Shown: one piece after another, positions 33,032 to 41,292 of the stretch
Position numbering within the stretch: position 1 is the first letter of the stretch
Layout: each line of letters starts with the position of its first letter
Source of the DNA: an uncultured Prevotellaceae bacterium
Lineage (GTDB): Bacteria; Bacteroidota; Bacteroidia; Bacteroidales; Bacteroidaceae
DNA: 64,000 bases
Direction of reading: 5' to 3'
Assembly: GCA_900314655.1 (NCBI GenBank)
Contig: OMWC01000015.1
Location: 17,375-81,374 of the forward strand
Made by a program: the position numbers and the translations under genes
The notes under the pieces: generated by a model
Told to the model about the DNA's origin: nothing
Seen by the model: only the letters and a program-made list of their open reading frames with translations
Database searches by the model: none

Positions 33032-34249
33032 ATGGAACTCAATAAAAAACACCGCCTGGTCATCCTCGACGATGACCCCACTGGCATTCAGACCGTCCAC
33101 GGCTGTCTGCTGATTACCCAATGGGATGCGGCTACCGTCAGGATGGCCCTGCAGCACGAGCAACCTTTCTTCTATATGCTCACCAATACCCGGGCCATGA
33201 CGCGCGAAGAGGCTGCTCGCGTGGTGCGTTCGGCCATGGAAACGGTGCTGGAAGTAAACCGCGAACTGGGTTATCGGCTCATCTTCATCAGCCGTAGCGA
33301 CTCCTGTCTGCGCGGCCATTTCCCGTTGGAAACCGATGTGATGCGTCAGGTGCTTCGGGAGTATGGCGTGGAGGTCTGGCCCCGTGTGCCTTTCTGTCCG
33401 GCGCTTATCGAGGCCGGTCGTGTCACCGTCGATGGTGTTCATTACATGAAGGATGGCGAACGGTTGATTCCCGTTTCCGAAACGGAGTTTGCGCGCGATA
33501 ATGTGTTTGCCTATCACACTTCCGTGCTCAGCGATTATATCCGTGAGAAAGGGGCCGATCCCGCAGAGTATCAGATAGTGAATGCCGCCACCTACGAAGA
33601 ACTGTATGCCTTTGCCGACAGCCTTTATCATGACATCAAGGATTTCTCGGGAGCCGTGGTTATCCGCAGCAGTTCATCGCTGCCCAAAGCTATGAGCGGT
33701 ATCGGCGACAAACCGTTGCTCGATCGGAGTATGCTGAAACACGATGGCGTAGGTTGTTTCATCGTGGGTTCCCATGTCCAGAAGACCACCCGCCAGTTGA
33801 ATGCCCTTCTTTCGGCAGAGGGAGTAGCCGGAATTGAAGTGGATGTGGAGCGTGTGCTCCGCGATGGTGAAGCGTTGATGCAGGAAATGCTTTCGGCGAT
33901 GAAGGATAGGGCAGGAGAGGGGCTTACCCCCGTGGTTTATACCTCGCGCCGTGAAGTTCGCCTCAATGATGCCGATGAGCGTCAGCATTTAGGGCAGCGC
34001 ATCTCCGATTTCCTTGTTTCGCTGGTGGCCCGTCTGCCTTTCGTCCCTTCATATCTGGTGGCCAAGGGCGGCATCACTTCCAATGACATTCTCACCAAGG
34101 GACTGGCCCTGAAGTCAGCCGTGGTGTTGGGGCAGATTGTTCCCAATGTCCCCTGCGTGATGACCACTCATTTCCCCTACATCATCTTCCCCGGCAATGT
34201 GGGCGGCGATGATTCCCTCCGCGAAGTGTATGAGAAATTGAGAAAATGA
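33032..34249 (+). CDS. Four-carbon acid sugar kinase family protein (DUF1537)
   Basis: 405 aa. N-terminal LVILDDDPTGIQTVHG is the hallmark of the OtnK/DtnK kinases, followed by ISRSDSCLRGHFPLE. The C-terminal nucleotide-binding half has VAKGGITSNDILTKGL and FPGNVGGDDSLREVYEKL. Family members phosphorylate erythronate, threonate or denitrified four-carbon acids. Partner genes nearby are BKACE and an aldo/keto reductase. The final residues (EKLRK) and the stop are encoded by an 8-bp repeat, so the C-terminus may have been remodelled. Confidence 0.87.
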   Translation: MELNKKHRLVILDDDPTGIQTVHGCLLITQWDAATVRMALQHEQPFFYMLTNTRAMTREEAARVVRSAMETVLEVNRELGYRLIFISRSDSCLRGHFPLETDVMRQVLREYGVEVWPRVPFCPALIEAGRVTVDGVHYMKDGERLIPVSETEFARDNVFAYHTSVLSDYIREKGADPAEYQIVNAATYEELYAFADSLYHDIKDFSGAVVIRSSSSLPKAMSGIGDKPLLDRSMLKHDGVGCFIVGSHVQKTTRQLNALLSAEGVAGIEVDVERVLRDGEALMQEMLSAMKDRAGEGLTPVVYTSRREVRLNDADERQHLGQRISDFLVSLVARLPFVPSYLVAKGGITSNDILTKGLALKSAVVLGQIVPNVPCVMTTHFPYIIFPGNVGGDDSLREVYEKLRK

Positions 34250-34270
34250 GAAAATGAGAAAATGAGAAAT
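34231..34270 (+). repeat. Octad repeat TGAGAAAA across the kinase stop codon
   Basis: Five units with exact 8-bp period (TGAGAAAT, TGAGAAAA three times, TGAGAAAT), starting within the coding region and running into the intergenic space. Confidence 0.75.
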
Positions 34271-34284
34271 TAATCCACCACTTC

Positions 34285-34317
34285 TCCCTCCCTAAACAGG
34301 GAGGGCCGGGGTGGGTC
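34285..34317 (-). repeat. GC-rich palindromic element (reverse copy)
   Basis: Reverse complement of the element at 7244-7275, essentially identical (CCCTCCCTAAACAGGGAGGG then CCGGGGTGGGTC). It lies between convergent genes and may act as their terminator. Confidence 0.85.
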
Positions 34318-34327
34318 TTCTTCTTTC

Positions 34328-35452
34328 CTATTTCTCCAAAGTCTCCACAACCTCTTCCAGCAGGCTGATGATGGGCAGATGTTGCGGACAGGCACTTTCG
34401 CATTGTCCGCATTGCACGCAGGCCGAAGCCTTCTCGCCGCCGGGACGCCAGCCATAGTCGTTTCGGGCCTCGCTGAGCTGGCCATACATCTTATAGACGT
34501 TCATCACGGCAAAAATCTCAGGAATATGAATGTCCATCGGACAGCCAGGAGTGCAGTAGTGGCAGGCCGTGCAGGCTATGCCGGCATATTGCTTTAGAGC
34601 CTGGTTGACTTCTTCCAGCACGCGCTGTTCTTCATCGCTGAGTGGCTGGAACTGACGCATAAACGACAAGTTATCCTCCATCTGTTCATAGTCAGACATA
34701 CCGCTGAGCACCATCATCACGTTGGGCAGCGAAGCCGCATATCTGATAGCCCATGAGGCAGGCGAAGCTTCGGGGTTGGCTTTCTTTAGGATGTCCTTCA
34801 CGGCCTGTGGCGGATTGGCCAGTTTGCCACCCTTTACCGGTTCCATCACGACGACGGGTACGCCGTGACGTGTTGCTATCTCATAGCATTGGCGGGAGCA
34901 GATCAGCGGGTCTTCCCAGTCGGAATAGTTTATCTGCAGCTGCACAAACTCAGCATCGGGATGGTCGGTGAGGATTTGTTCCAGGTGTTCCGGCGTGGAA
35001 TGGAATGAGAAACCGTAGTGGCGTATCAATCCTTCCTGCTTCAGTTGCTTCATGTAGTCCCAGATGCCGTATTGGTCGAATTTGTCCTTATTGCTCTCGT
35101 CGATGCCATGCAGCAGGTAGAAATCGAAATAGCCCGCTCCGGTGCGTTCGAGGCTTACCTGAATCTCGTGCTTGGCTTCCGCCTCATTCTTGCAGGCAAA
35201 ATCCGAAGCGTTGAGTTTGTCGGCCAGATAGTAGCTCTCGCGTGGATAGCGGTCGCAGAGCGTGGCCTTCGTGGCCGCTTCCGATCCTTCGTAGATATAG
35301 GCCGTATCGAAGTATTTGCCACCCGCCTCGATGAATGCGTCCACCATCCGTGTGGAGAGTTCCAGGTCGATCGTGTTAGTCCCTTCAATCCTGGGCAGTC
35401 GCATCATGCCGAATCCCAGTTTCATGCAGTTTTCACTCAATAATGTTTTCAT
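34328..35452 (-). CDS. Aldo/keto reductase with C-terminal 4Fe-4S domain
   Basis: 374 aa. The N-terminal barrel has MKLGFGMMRLPRIEG, catalytic Asp/Tyr in YFDTAYIYEG, Lys in YLADKLN and His in YLLHGID. The last 80 residues hold CTACHYCTPGCP and CVQCGQCESACP, two ferredoxin-type cluster motifs, the second one more complete. Such fusions are common in anaerobes and presumably take electrons from ferredoxin. The substrate may be a sugar acid or keto acid given the neighbours. Convergent with the kinase gene. Confidence 0.9.
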   Translation of the reverse strand: MKTLLSENCMKLGFGMMRLPRIEGTNTIDLELSTRMVDAFIEAGGKYFDTAYIYEGSEAATKATLCDRYPRESYYLADKLNASDFACKNEAEAKHEIQVSLERTGAGYFDFYLLHGIDESNKDKFDQYGIWDYMKQLKQEGLIRHYGFSFHSTPEHLEQILTDHPDAEFVQLQINYSDWEDPLICSRQCYEIATRHGVPVVVMEPVKGGKLANPPQAVKDILKKANPEASPASWAIRYAASLPNVMMVLSGMSDYEQMEDNLSFMRQFQPLSDEEQRVLEEVNQALKQYAGIACTACHYCTPGCPMDIHIPEIFAVMNVYKMYGQLSEARNDYGWRPGGEKASACVQCGQCESACPQHLPIISLLEEVVETLEK

Positions 35453-35483
35453 ATTAATCCGTCGCTTGTCTTATTCGTTAGTT

Positions 35484-36062
35484 TCAATAATACCTGCCGC
35501 TGATGTCAGCGAAGATGTAGTCGAAAGCCTTGTAATAATACTCTGCCAGGTCTTTGATCTCTTCTTCGCTACGCCAGTCGTTGGGGTCTGATTTTATCTC
35601 TTTCAGCAATTTGTTGTTTGACCAATAGAATTGGAACGTCGTCTCTTCGCCGTTGCGCCTCTCCTGGCTGCGGGCATATACCACGGGGTCCTCCCTCATG
35701 TCGTCGCTCTTGTTCATTTCGAATACAAACTCTTGTTGCATCGTGAAATCGCCCGCCTTGAAATTGCGCAAAATCAGATACGGTTTGTTGTTCACCTGCA
35801 AGGCTCCATCCTCTGCCGAAGTATGGTCTTCGTAGTAATAGATGGTCACTTCGTCCCGGATATCTTGTCCGGCATACCCTTTTTCGTCGCGCAGTACGAT
35901 GGACACGTTTTTGCGCTGGTGATCCTCTTTCCCGTCCATGCCCATCCGTTCATGAACCATGTTTCTGTACTCATTGATCTCCTGCACTTTTTTGTTCGTG
36001 TTCTGTGCTTGCACACTACAGAAAGCCAGCGCGCAAACAATAGTCAATAATAGGTGTTTCAT
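35484..36062 (-). CDS. Secreted protein of unknown function
   Basis: 192 aa from ATG 36062 (MKHLLLTIVCALAFCSVQA-Q), a clear signal peptide; the longer open frame upstream is not protein-like. The mature part is charged with strands such as NVSIVLRDEKGYAGQD and PYLILRNFKAGDFTMQQEF, and TFQFYWSNNKLLKEIKSDP. I recognise no family. It is 31 bases upstream of the aldo/keto reductase on the same strand and may be its operon partner. Confidence 0.7.
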   Translation of the reverse strand: MKHLLLTIVCALAFCSVQAQNTNKKVQEINEYRNMVHERMGMDGKEDHQRKNVSIVLRDEKGYAGQDIRDEVTIYYYEDHTSAEDGALQVNNKPYLILRNFKAGDFTMQQEFVFEMNKSDDMREDPVVYARSQERRNGEETTFQFYWSNNKLLKEIKSDPNDWRSEEEIKDLAEYYYKAFDYIFADISGRYY

Positions 36063-36816
36063 GTCGTTGAGTTTTTTGTTTGCAAATATAAGCATAAACG
36101 GGCATAAATGCAAAAAATGCTCGCTTTATTTTTTGCTAAGTCGAGCGGGGAGAGACTTCTCATAAGGTACGCAAAGCTAAAACACCGTTTAGTAACATGC
36201 AGAAAACTTAGTGGCTGTGCGTGATACTGATTTCCCCTAAAACAATATGAGAATCAGTTTCACTCCGTCACTTGCATGGAAACCATTGGTATTCAGGGTT
36301 ATAAAGGTGAAACCGCAGTTTCACTTCAGTTTCACTCTTCCCACGGATGTCATCTCCCTATTCCTCAGTATGCAAAAGATGCCTGATAGAAGAGTGATTA
36401 GGCCCAAATCACTCAGCAAAAGCCTATTTATGAACCCACCTTCCCCCCTCCCGAAGGGAGGAATTCATAAGAGATTGTAGTGAAGCTGAAGTGAAAGTGC
36501 AGTTTCACTCGTATCAAACAGAACCTTAAGGGGTTACAAGCAAGTGAAGGAGTGAAACCGAGATATGCTGCGTAATGGAGACGTGGACAGAGAGTCCCGT
36601 TTTCACGCTTCCTCCATTGGTCAGAAACACGTTGCTTTTATGGAAAAAGCGGAAGTCAAAGAGTTTTAAATGAGGCATTTTGTTTGGGAAATACATTTCC
36701 CTAACATATTTACTTAGAGTGTTTCAGTGATTTACACTTATAAAGTGTATCCAAATTTTTCCTAAAGATTCTATTCAGTTGCTTGTGACCGATTCCCGCC
36801 CTTAGGCACATGTTGT
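36063..36816. other. Gene-free gap with clustered GTGAAA/TTTCAC motifs
   Basis: No credible gene. Short inverted motifs recur: CAGTTTCACT at 36255 and 36327, the palindrome GTGAAAC-CGCA-GTTTCAC at 36307-36324, AGTTTCACT at 36500, and GTGAAAC at 36552. A GC-rich palindrome lies at 36433-36462 (ACCCACC... CCTCCCGAAGGGAGG). It borders the restriction-modification island. Confidence 0.6.
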
Positions 36817-39657
36817 TCACATTTCTCTTCTGGTTTCAGCAGCACGTTCCATTATCTGTTCAAATTGTGGATTTTTATCATAAAGAATCTGGTGTGGGGG
36901 CTGCTGTATGGTTTGTTGCTTTACAGCTTTTCTAATGCGTCTCATTGTTTTCAGACTATCCACAATTCTGTCATGATAATATCCAATTCCGAAAGCGTTT
37001 AGTACTGCCCTATCAAATTCTTGTCGAATGGGGTCGTTCAGATCTTGATTGATGCCAACAATACCTCTTTCTGCCAATGTGGAGAATTTTTCCAGGATGA
37101 CCGTTGTTTGTTCATGTGTTAGTAGAGTAGGGTTCAATATAAAGCATTTTGAGATAGAGTCTTTATTGATGTCAAGCACTCCAAGGCCTCGCCCAAAGCC
37201 AACAGCCTCAATATAGAAAAGAGATAGAATGGAGTTTAATAACGCATGTAACAGGTCGAGATTGTACGTTGCTTTTTTACGCTTCAAACCGATAAGTCGT
37301 TGGTTAATGAAAGTAGGCTGACGGAATTTTGCATAAAACATACGGTCATCTGGATTCATCATCGTAAAGATTTCGGCTTCTTCATCAGTGGTCAGCTCAT
37401 ACCATTTCATGTTGGCACGTGCCAACACTTCTGGTAGTGGTCTGCCTGTCTCATTGGTTTCACGAGCAAAACTTTGAATCCATTTCAAAGCGCCAAGATA
37501 GCCTTGCTCTTCTAGTTCGTCAAGTTCCATGTCACAACAAAATGCTTTTCTTCCTGCAGTAGGTTGAGCAACATAGCTATCTGTAGCTCTGGCATTCATA
37601 AGCACGTCTTTTAGGAACTTTTGTTCAATGTTTGTATCGGATGACGGGAAGAACATCGGGTCCCATCCCCTTCGACTACCTCTGAACACTTTAAAAAAGC
37701 GACTGACGGGAACCATTTTGCTTTCTATCTCCAACAACCATTTCAGATTGCTAAATAGTGAGTTATACGAAACTTTGAGCTGTTTGAGCGATTCAAGTTC
37801 ATCGGTGCTATAATTCACCCTAATAATAACTTCTGGATTAAGTTCTTGGTCGAGCAACGAAGAGTTGATAATGGATTCTTGAAATTCACGTGAAGCAGAA
37901 ATGTTTTCAAGATTTCGCTTCCATGTGAAAAAAGAAATACTGTCTTTTCCCTCTGCGTTATCTTCTTTTCGTCGCATTACTAACAAGGCTGTAACTATGT
38001 CTGCATTCTGAAACCACCTGCCGTTACCACTGATGTGAATCTTGATGTCATCAAAATAAGTTCGTACTGCATTAAGGAAAATACTACCAGCTTCCGTTCC
38101 GAGGAATGAGTTTGACAAAATGATGCCTATATAACCGCCAACTCTGACAAGATTATGCAGATGGAGGGCAATGTAATAACTGAAGTCAGACCTACCGGAT
38201 AATCGATGAGTCTGCTTGATAGCATTTATGTATGGAATCTCATCCTCGGCAATTTCTCTTGATTTGACGAATGGCAGATTAGAAATAATGGCATCAAAAA
38301 AAGGTAGCGTATATGATTTCTTCTCACCTGTCTTCGGATTTACGATTTCCACTTCATCACCAGGGAGTAGAAGCAGAATATCTCGCTGGAACAAACGGCA
38401 AGGTATATTGATACTGTCATAGTTAGTCATTGCCAAATTAGCAATCTGCAAGGGCAATTTGAACTTGTCACTTGCCCATGTGGTTGCCATTGCCTGCTCC
38501 GCGCTAATATGTTTGCTTTTCTTGTAGTTGATGATGAAATTTGGAATGGTGCCTGTTCCACAACATCCATCAAAACATTGGCCAGTTGCATCGTGGATAG
38601 TCATGCGTGAAAGAATGGAGGCAAGCGCGGGGGGAGTTGGGTATTGGCCATTAACAAGTCGTTTTGAAATATTGATGGATCCTTCGAGCACCTGCTGGAG
38701 GATTCTTTGGCTGATGCTTTTGATTGGGGCGTTTTTCAAGAATAACGAAAGTTCAACAAGCGAGTCCCATGTCTTCTCTGGCAGGTGGTCATCATAAGGC
38801 ATGGATGAGAAAATATTATAGAAATCGCTCTTCTCTGTTATCGCTAAGAAGATGTCGTTAGCTTCTTTTGGCGTATAGTCATAGTCAAGTTTGTCAATAG
38901 CATAGGCACTCATTTGACGAGTTTTAATCAGGTGGGCAAAGATAATACGATTAGCCCAGTTGATGATAATGCTTTTGGCATAAGCGGGAAATTTATCTTC
39001 TTCGTCGCCTTCGTATTCCGACTTGATGTTCTTCCACCATGTTTCAAGCCGTGCACCCATGATAGCATCACGATTTACACATTCCCTAAGATGCGCAGCC
39101 ACGCTGAATTTATTCTCACTGACTAAACGTGAGATTGACGTTGTAGACAGCACGTCGCCGATAAGGGCTTTCTTTACCTGGCCAGATATCAGGTAGTCAT
39201 TAACAGTAGTTAGTACACTTTGAAGTGTTCTTTCCCATTTCGACTTGTATCGCTGAACATCATCGCGTGTCTTGATTTCCTCATTCTTCCATGCTTTCTT
39301 CTCGGAGAACTCATGGTTTTGTTCATCATATACATACAGACGAACGTGAGTGAAATTCCAAATCACACAACTATTCAGGTTCAGAGCCGTTGCCTTTCGT
39401 TGGGCATCATGTACGAAGTCAGCATCATTAATAGACACGTCTGGCATCTTCAATTCCCAACCTTGTAGGATGCTCGAAAGGTCGTGGTCTCCATATAGCA
39501 CTACGTCAGGGAACATATTCTGACCGCGACGTTCACTCACGGTAGACTCGCCACCAGCATGTTTGATGATCAGATCATTGGCATCAGCAAACTGGTTGAT
39601 CTGTGATATGAGTTCAATTCCCCAGCTGCGTTCATTCTTTCGGATAACAGTAGCCAT
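36817..39657 (-). CDS. Type IIG-like restriction-modification protein
   Basis: 946 aa. The N-terminal 150 residues look like a PD-(D/E)xK nuclease (MFPDVVLYGD then QGWELKMPD). The central methyltransferase has motif I CFDGCCGTGTIPNF and catalytic motif IV IISNLPF, a variant of NPPF. The C-terminal third (SRFFKVFRGSRRGWDPMFF, FINQRLIGLKRKKA) resembles TaqI-type target recognition. One polypeptide would cut and methylate. It sits 13 bases downstream of a second methyltransferase, as in Eco57I-like systems. The codons are AT-richer than those of flanking genes, suggesting acquisition. The NLPF variant could lower methylation activity. Confidence 0.85.
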   Translation of the reverse strand: MATVIRKNERSWGIELISQINQFADANDLIIKHAGGESTVSERRGQNMFPDVVLYGDHDLSSILQGWELKMPDVSINDADFVHDAQRKATALNLNSCVIWNFTHVRLYVYDEQNHEFSEKKAWKNEEIKTRDDVQRYKSKWERTLQSVLTTVNDYLISGQVKKALIGDVLSTTSISRLVSENKFSVAAHLRECVNRDAIMGARLETWWKNIKSEYEGDEEDKFPAYAKSIIINWANRIIFAHLIKTRQMSAYAIDKLDYDYTPKEANDIFLAITEKSDFYNIFSSMPYDDHLPEKTWDSLVELSLFLKNAPIKSISQRILQQVLEGSINISKRLVNGQYPTPPALASILSRMTIHDATGQCFDGCCGTGTIPNFIINYKKSKHISAEQAMATTWASDKFKLPLQIANLAMTNYDSINIPCRLFQRDILLLLPGDEVEIVNPKTGEKKSYTLPFFDAIISNLPFVKSREIAEDEIPYINAIKQTHRLSGRSDFSYYIALHLHNLVRVGGYIGIILSNSFLGTEAGSIFLNAVRTYFDDIKIHISGNGRWFQNADIVTALLVMRRKEDNAEGKDSISFFTWKRNLENISASREFQESIINSSLLDQELNPEVIIRVNYSTDELESLKQLKVSYNSLFSNLKWLLEIESKMVPVSRFFKVFRGSRRGWDPMFFPSSDTNIEQKFLKDVLMNARATDSYVAQPTAGRKAFCCDMELDELEEQGYLGALKWIQSFARETNETGRPLPEVLARANMKWYELTTDEEAEIFTMMNPDDRMFYAKFRQPTFINQRLIGLKRKKATYNLDLLHALLNSILSLFYIEAVGFGRGLGVLDINKDSISKCFILNPTLLTHEQTTVILEKFSTLAERGIVGINQDLNDPIRQEFDRAVLNAFGIGYYHDRIVDSLKTMRRIRKAVKQQTIQQPPHQILYDKNPQFEQIMERAAETRREM

Positions 39658-39670
39658 AGGTAATAATTTG

Positions 39671-40513
39671 CTAGAATTCGTTGATTAGATTGAATGCTTT
39701 TAGGCGATTTTGTTTTTCTTTATCGAGGTTATTCCAAACAGTACGAAGTCGTTCTCTTGATCTCTCGATGTAGTTGATCTTTTCACCCTTGAACAGTTCA
39801 GTGTCAGCATTTTTCTCGATACCCACAAAGTTCCTTCCCTCCATCAAGGCTGCAACAAGAAAAGATCCGCTGCCACTCGTGTTGTCCAGTACGATGTCAC
39901 CTGGGTTGGAATATGTCCGTACGAAATATCGCCCCAACTCCACAGGCTTCTGTGTAGCATGAAACACCTCGCCTTCGCTCTCTGCCGTTTTGAAATATAC
40001 TACGTCAATAGGGTAACGCTTGCCGTCGCTATGTACATGCACAGGTTGAAAGTCACCATAGCTGCCGCTCAACTGGTTCTTACGCACACCCTTGTCGTAT
40101 GGCTCGCCTTCTGTCATCTGAGGATTGTAAACAGGCTGCTTGCTATAGAACACACAGACATCCTCATGCTTTCTCAGAGGCTGCTTCTTGGCATTCAGGA
40201 AGTTGGTTGGCTTTGATTTTTCCCAAACCCATTTATATTTGAACATCTTCGGTTGGCTCATAATCAGCGCTGCAGTAAACAGCCCCTGAGAGGTCAGCAC
40301 GATTGCGCCATTGGGTTTGACAATACGCTTGTATTCAGCCCACAATTCATCAAGAGGAACAATGCTGTCCCACTTGTTTTGCGTCGTACCATACGGCAAA
40401 TCGCACAGTACCATATCGATACAGCCATTGGGGAGCTGACGCATCACATTGATACAATCGCCCTCAATGACAGCATTTACGAATCTGTCTTCAGTCCAAT
40501 AACTATTTGTCAT
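39671..40513 (-). CDS. Site-specific DNA methyltransferase (beta-class N4/N6 type)
   Basis: 280 aa. Catalytic motif CDLPYGTTQNKWD comes first, the WVWEKSKPTNF and KHEDVCVFYSK region follows, and the SAM motif I LDNTSGSGSFLVAALM lies near the C-terminus (beta order). It methylates adenine N6 or cytosine N4 at a sequence I cannot predict. Gene order methyltransferase then R-M protein suits protection before restriction. A promoter (40794) and a structured leader (40602-40725) lie upstream. Confidence 0.9.
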   Translation of the reverse strand: MTNSYWTEDRFVNAVIEGDCINVMRQLPNGCIDMVLCDLPYGTTQNKWDSIVPLDELWAEYKRIVKPNGAIVLTSQGLFTAALIMSQPKMFKYKWVWEKSKPTNFLNAKKQPLRKHEDVCVFYSKQPVYNPQMTEGEPYDKGVRKNQLSGSYGDFQPVHVHSDGKRYPIDVVYFKTAESEGEVFHATQKPVELGRYFVRTYSNPGDIVLDNTSGSGSFLVAALMEGRNFVGIEKNADTELFKGEKINYIERSRERLRTVWNNLDKEKQNRLKAFNLINEF

Positions 40514-40601
40514 TATTGTTTGCTATTCAGGCGTCGCTACATTCCTCATCCTTGAATAGCTTGGTCAACTCGTAGGAACATAAAAGTGGGACATACCTGC
40601 C

Positions 40602-40725
40602 CCACATTAAGGTCCTGAGAAAACCCGAGAAATAGACAAGTAAGCCCACTCATTGCGAGTGCGCCGGCTTCTTGTCTACTACTTCTCGTCTATTGTTTGT
40701 CAGAATTTCTCAGGTTCTAATGTGG
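40602..40725. mobile_element. MITE-like nested inverted repeat upstream of the methyltransferase
   Basis: 124 bp bounded by CCACATTAAGGTCCTGAGAA and its imperfect complement (…TTCTCAGGTTCTAATGTGG). A second inverted pair (GAGAAATAGACAAGTAAGCC with GGCTTCTTGTCTACTACTTC) and a central ACTC/GAGT hairpin lie inside. If read from the promoter at 40794 it becomes a long hairpin in the mRNA leader. No coding capacity. Could be a MITE or an RNA regulator of the R-M genes. Confidence 0.6.
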
Positions 40726-40793
40726 ATAGAACGATAGCAAACGCATATTTTATAAGAAAAGATCTCTCGAATTGCGGCATACCGAATTCGAAT

Positions 40794-40802
40794 GCAAAAA
40801 TA
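40794..40802 (-). promoter_or_regulatory. Candidate -7 element of the R-M operon
   Basis: TATTTTTGC on the minus strand, 281 bases before the methyltransferase ATG; transcription would cross the nested inverted repeat. Confidence 0.5.
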
Positions 40803-40860
40803 CAAATAAAATCCGAAATTACGAATTCCTTTCAGAAAAAAAACAGAAATGGGATAAAAA

Positions 40861-40970
40861 TCTACTCCACAATCTCTTGGTGGAATTGATGAAACTGAAG
40901 AGGAGGGCGGAGATGAGGAGCATGACGACAATCATGTAGAGGGGGAGGTTGTAGTTGCTGGAGGCTTGTA
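40861..40970 (-). pseudogene. Orphan 3' fragment of the hexuronate-type MFS permease gene
   Basis: About 110 bp nearly identical (roughly nine in ten bases) to the last codons of the intact permease gene at 41293-41400, on the same strand, encoding a stretch like NYNLPLYMI then LLISALLFSFIN. It lacks everything upstream. It is the remains of a tandem duplication or of a recombination that brought in the R-M genes. Confidence 0.8.
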
Positions 40971-40991
40971 GCCATTCCCCAAGGAGCTGTC

Positions 40992-41098
40992 AGGTGCTTT
41001 GCTTCCAATAGGTGGAAGCATTGTTTCCATAGTCTGGAAGCAGGACTTCTGGTGGGTGGAAGCATGTTTCTATGGGCGTAAGTATCATTTCCATAGCG
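40992..41098. repeat. 22-bp array with GGAAGC...TTTCC units
   Basis: Units start at 40992, 41014, 41036 and 41058 (exact 22-bp steps), with a diverged fifth at about 41078. The best unit is GGAAGCATTGTTTCC (15 nt, a 6-bp stem with one G-T pair) plus a 7-nt linker ATAGTCT. It lies between the MFS fragment and the intact MFS gene. Confidence 0.78.
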
Positions 41099-41292
41099 TT
41101 ATCAAGGGACGATTACAGGATTACACCCTATTTTCTGAACCCTGAGTTTCTAACATTGTATATTTTTATTAATAAAGAATAAAGTGAGTTCTTCGGAAGA
41201 GAGGGCCAGTAAAAAGGGGTGTAATCCTGTAATCGTTTGCCTGGAGAACCCTGATAAACAGGGCGTACCGTCTTTCTTTTAGAGATAAGAAT

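Noticed and set aside
36247..36480. 77-codon frame in the gap before the R-M genes
   Set aside because: Crosses repeat motifs and a GC palindrome; no signal or family.
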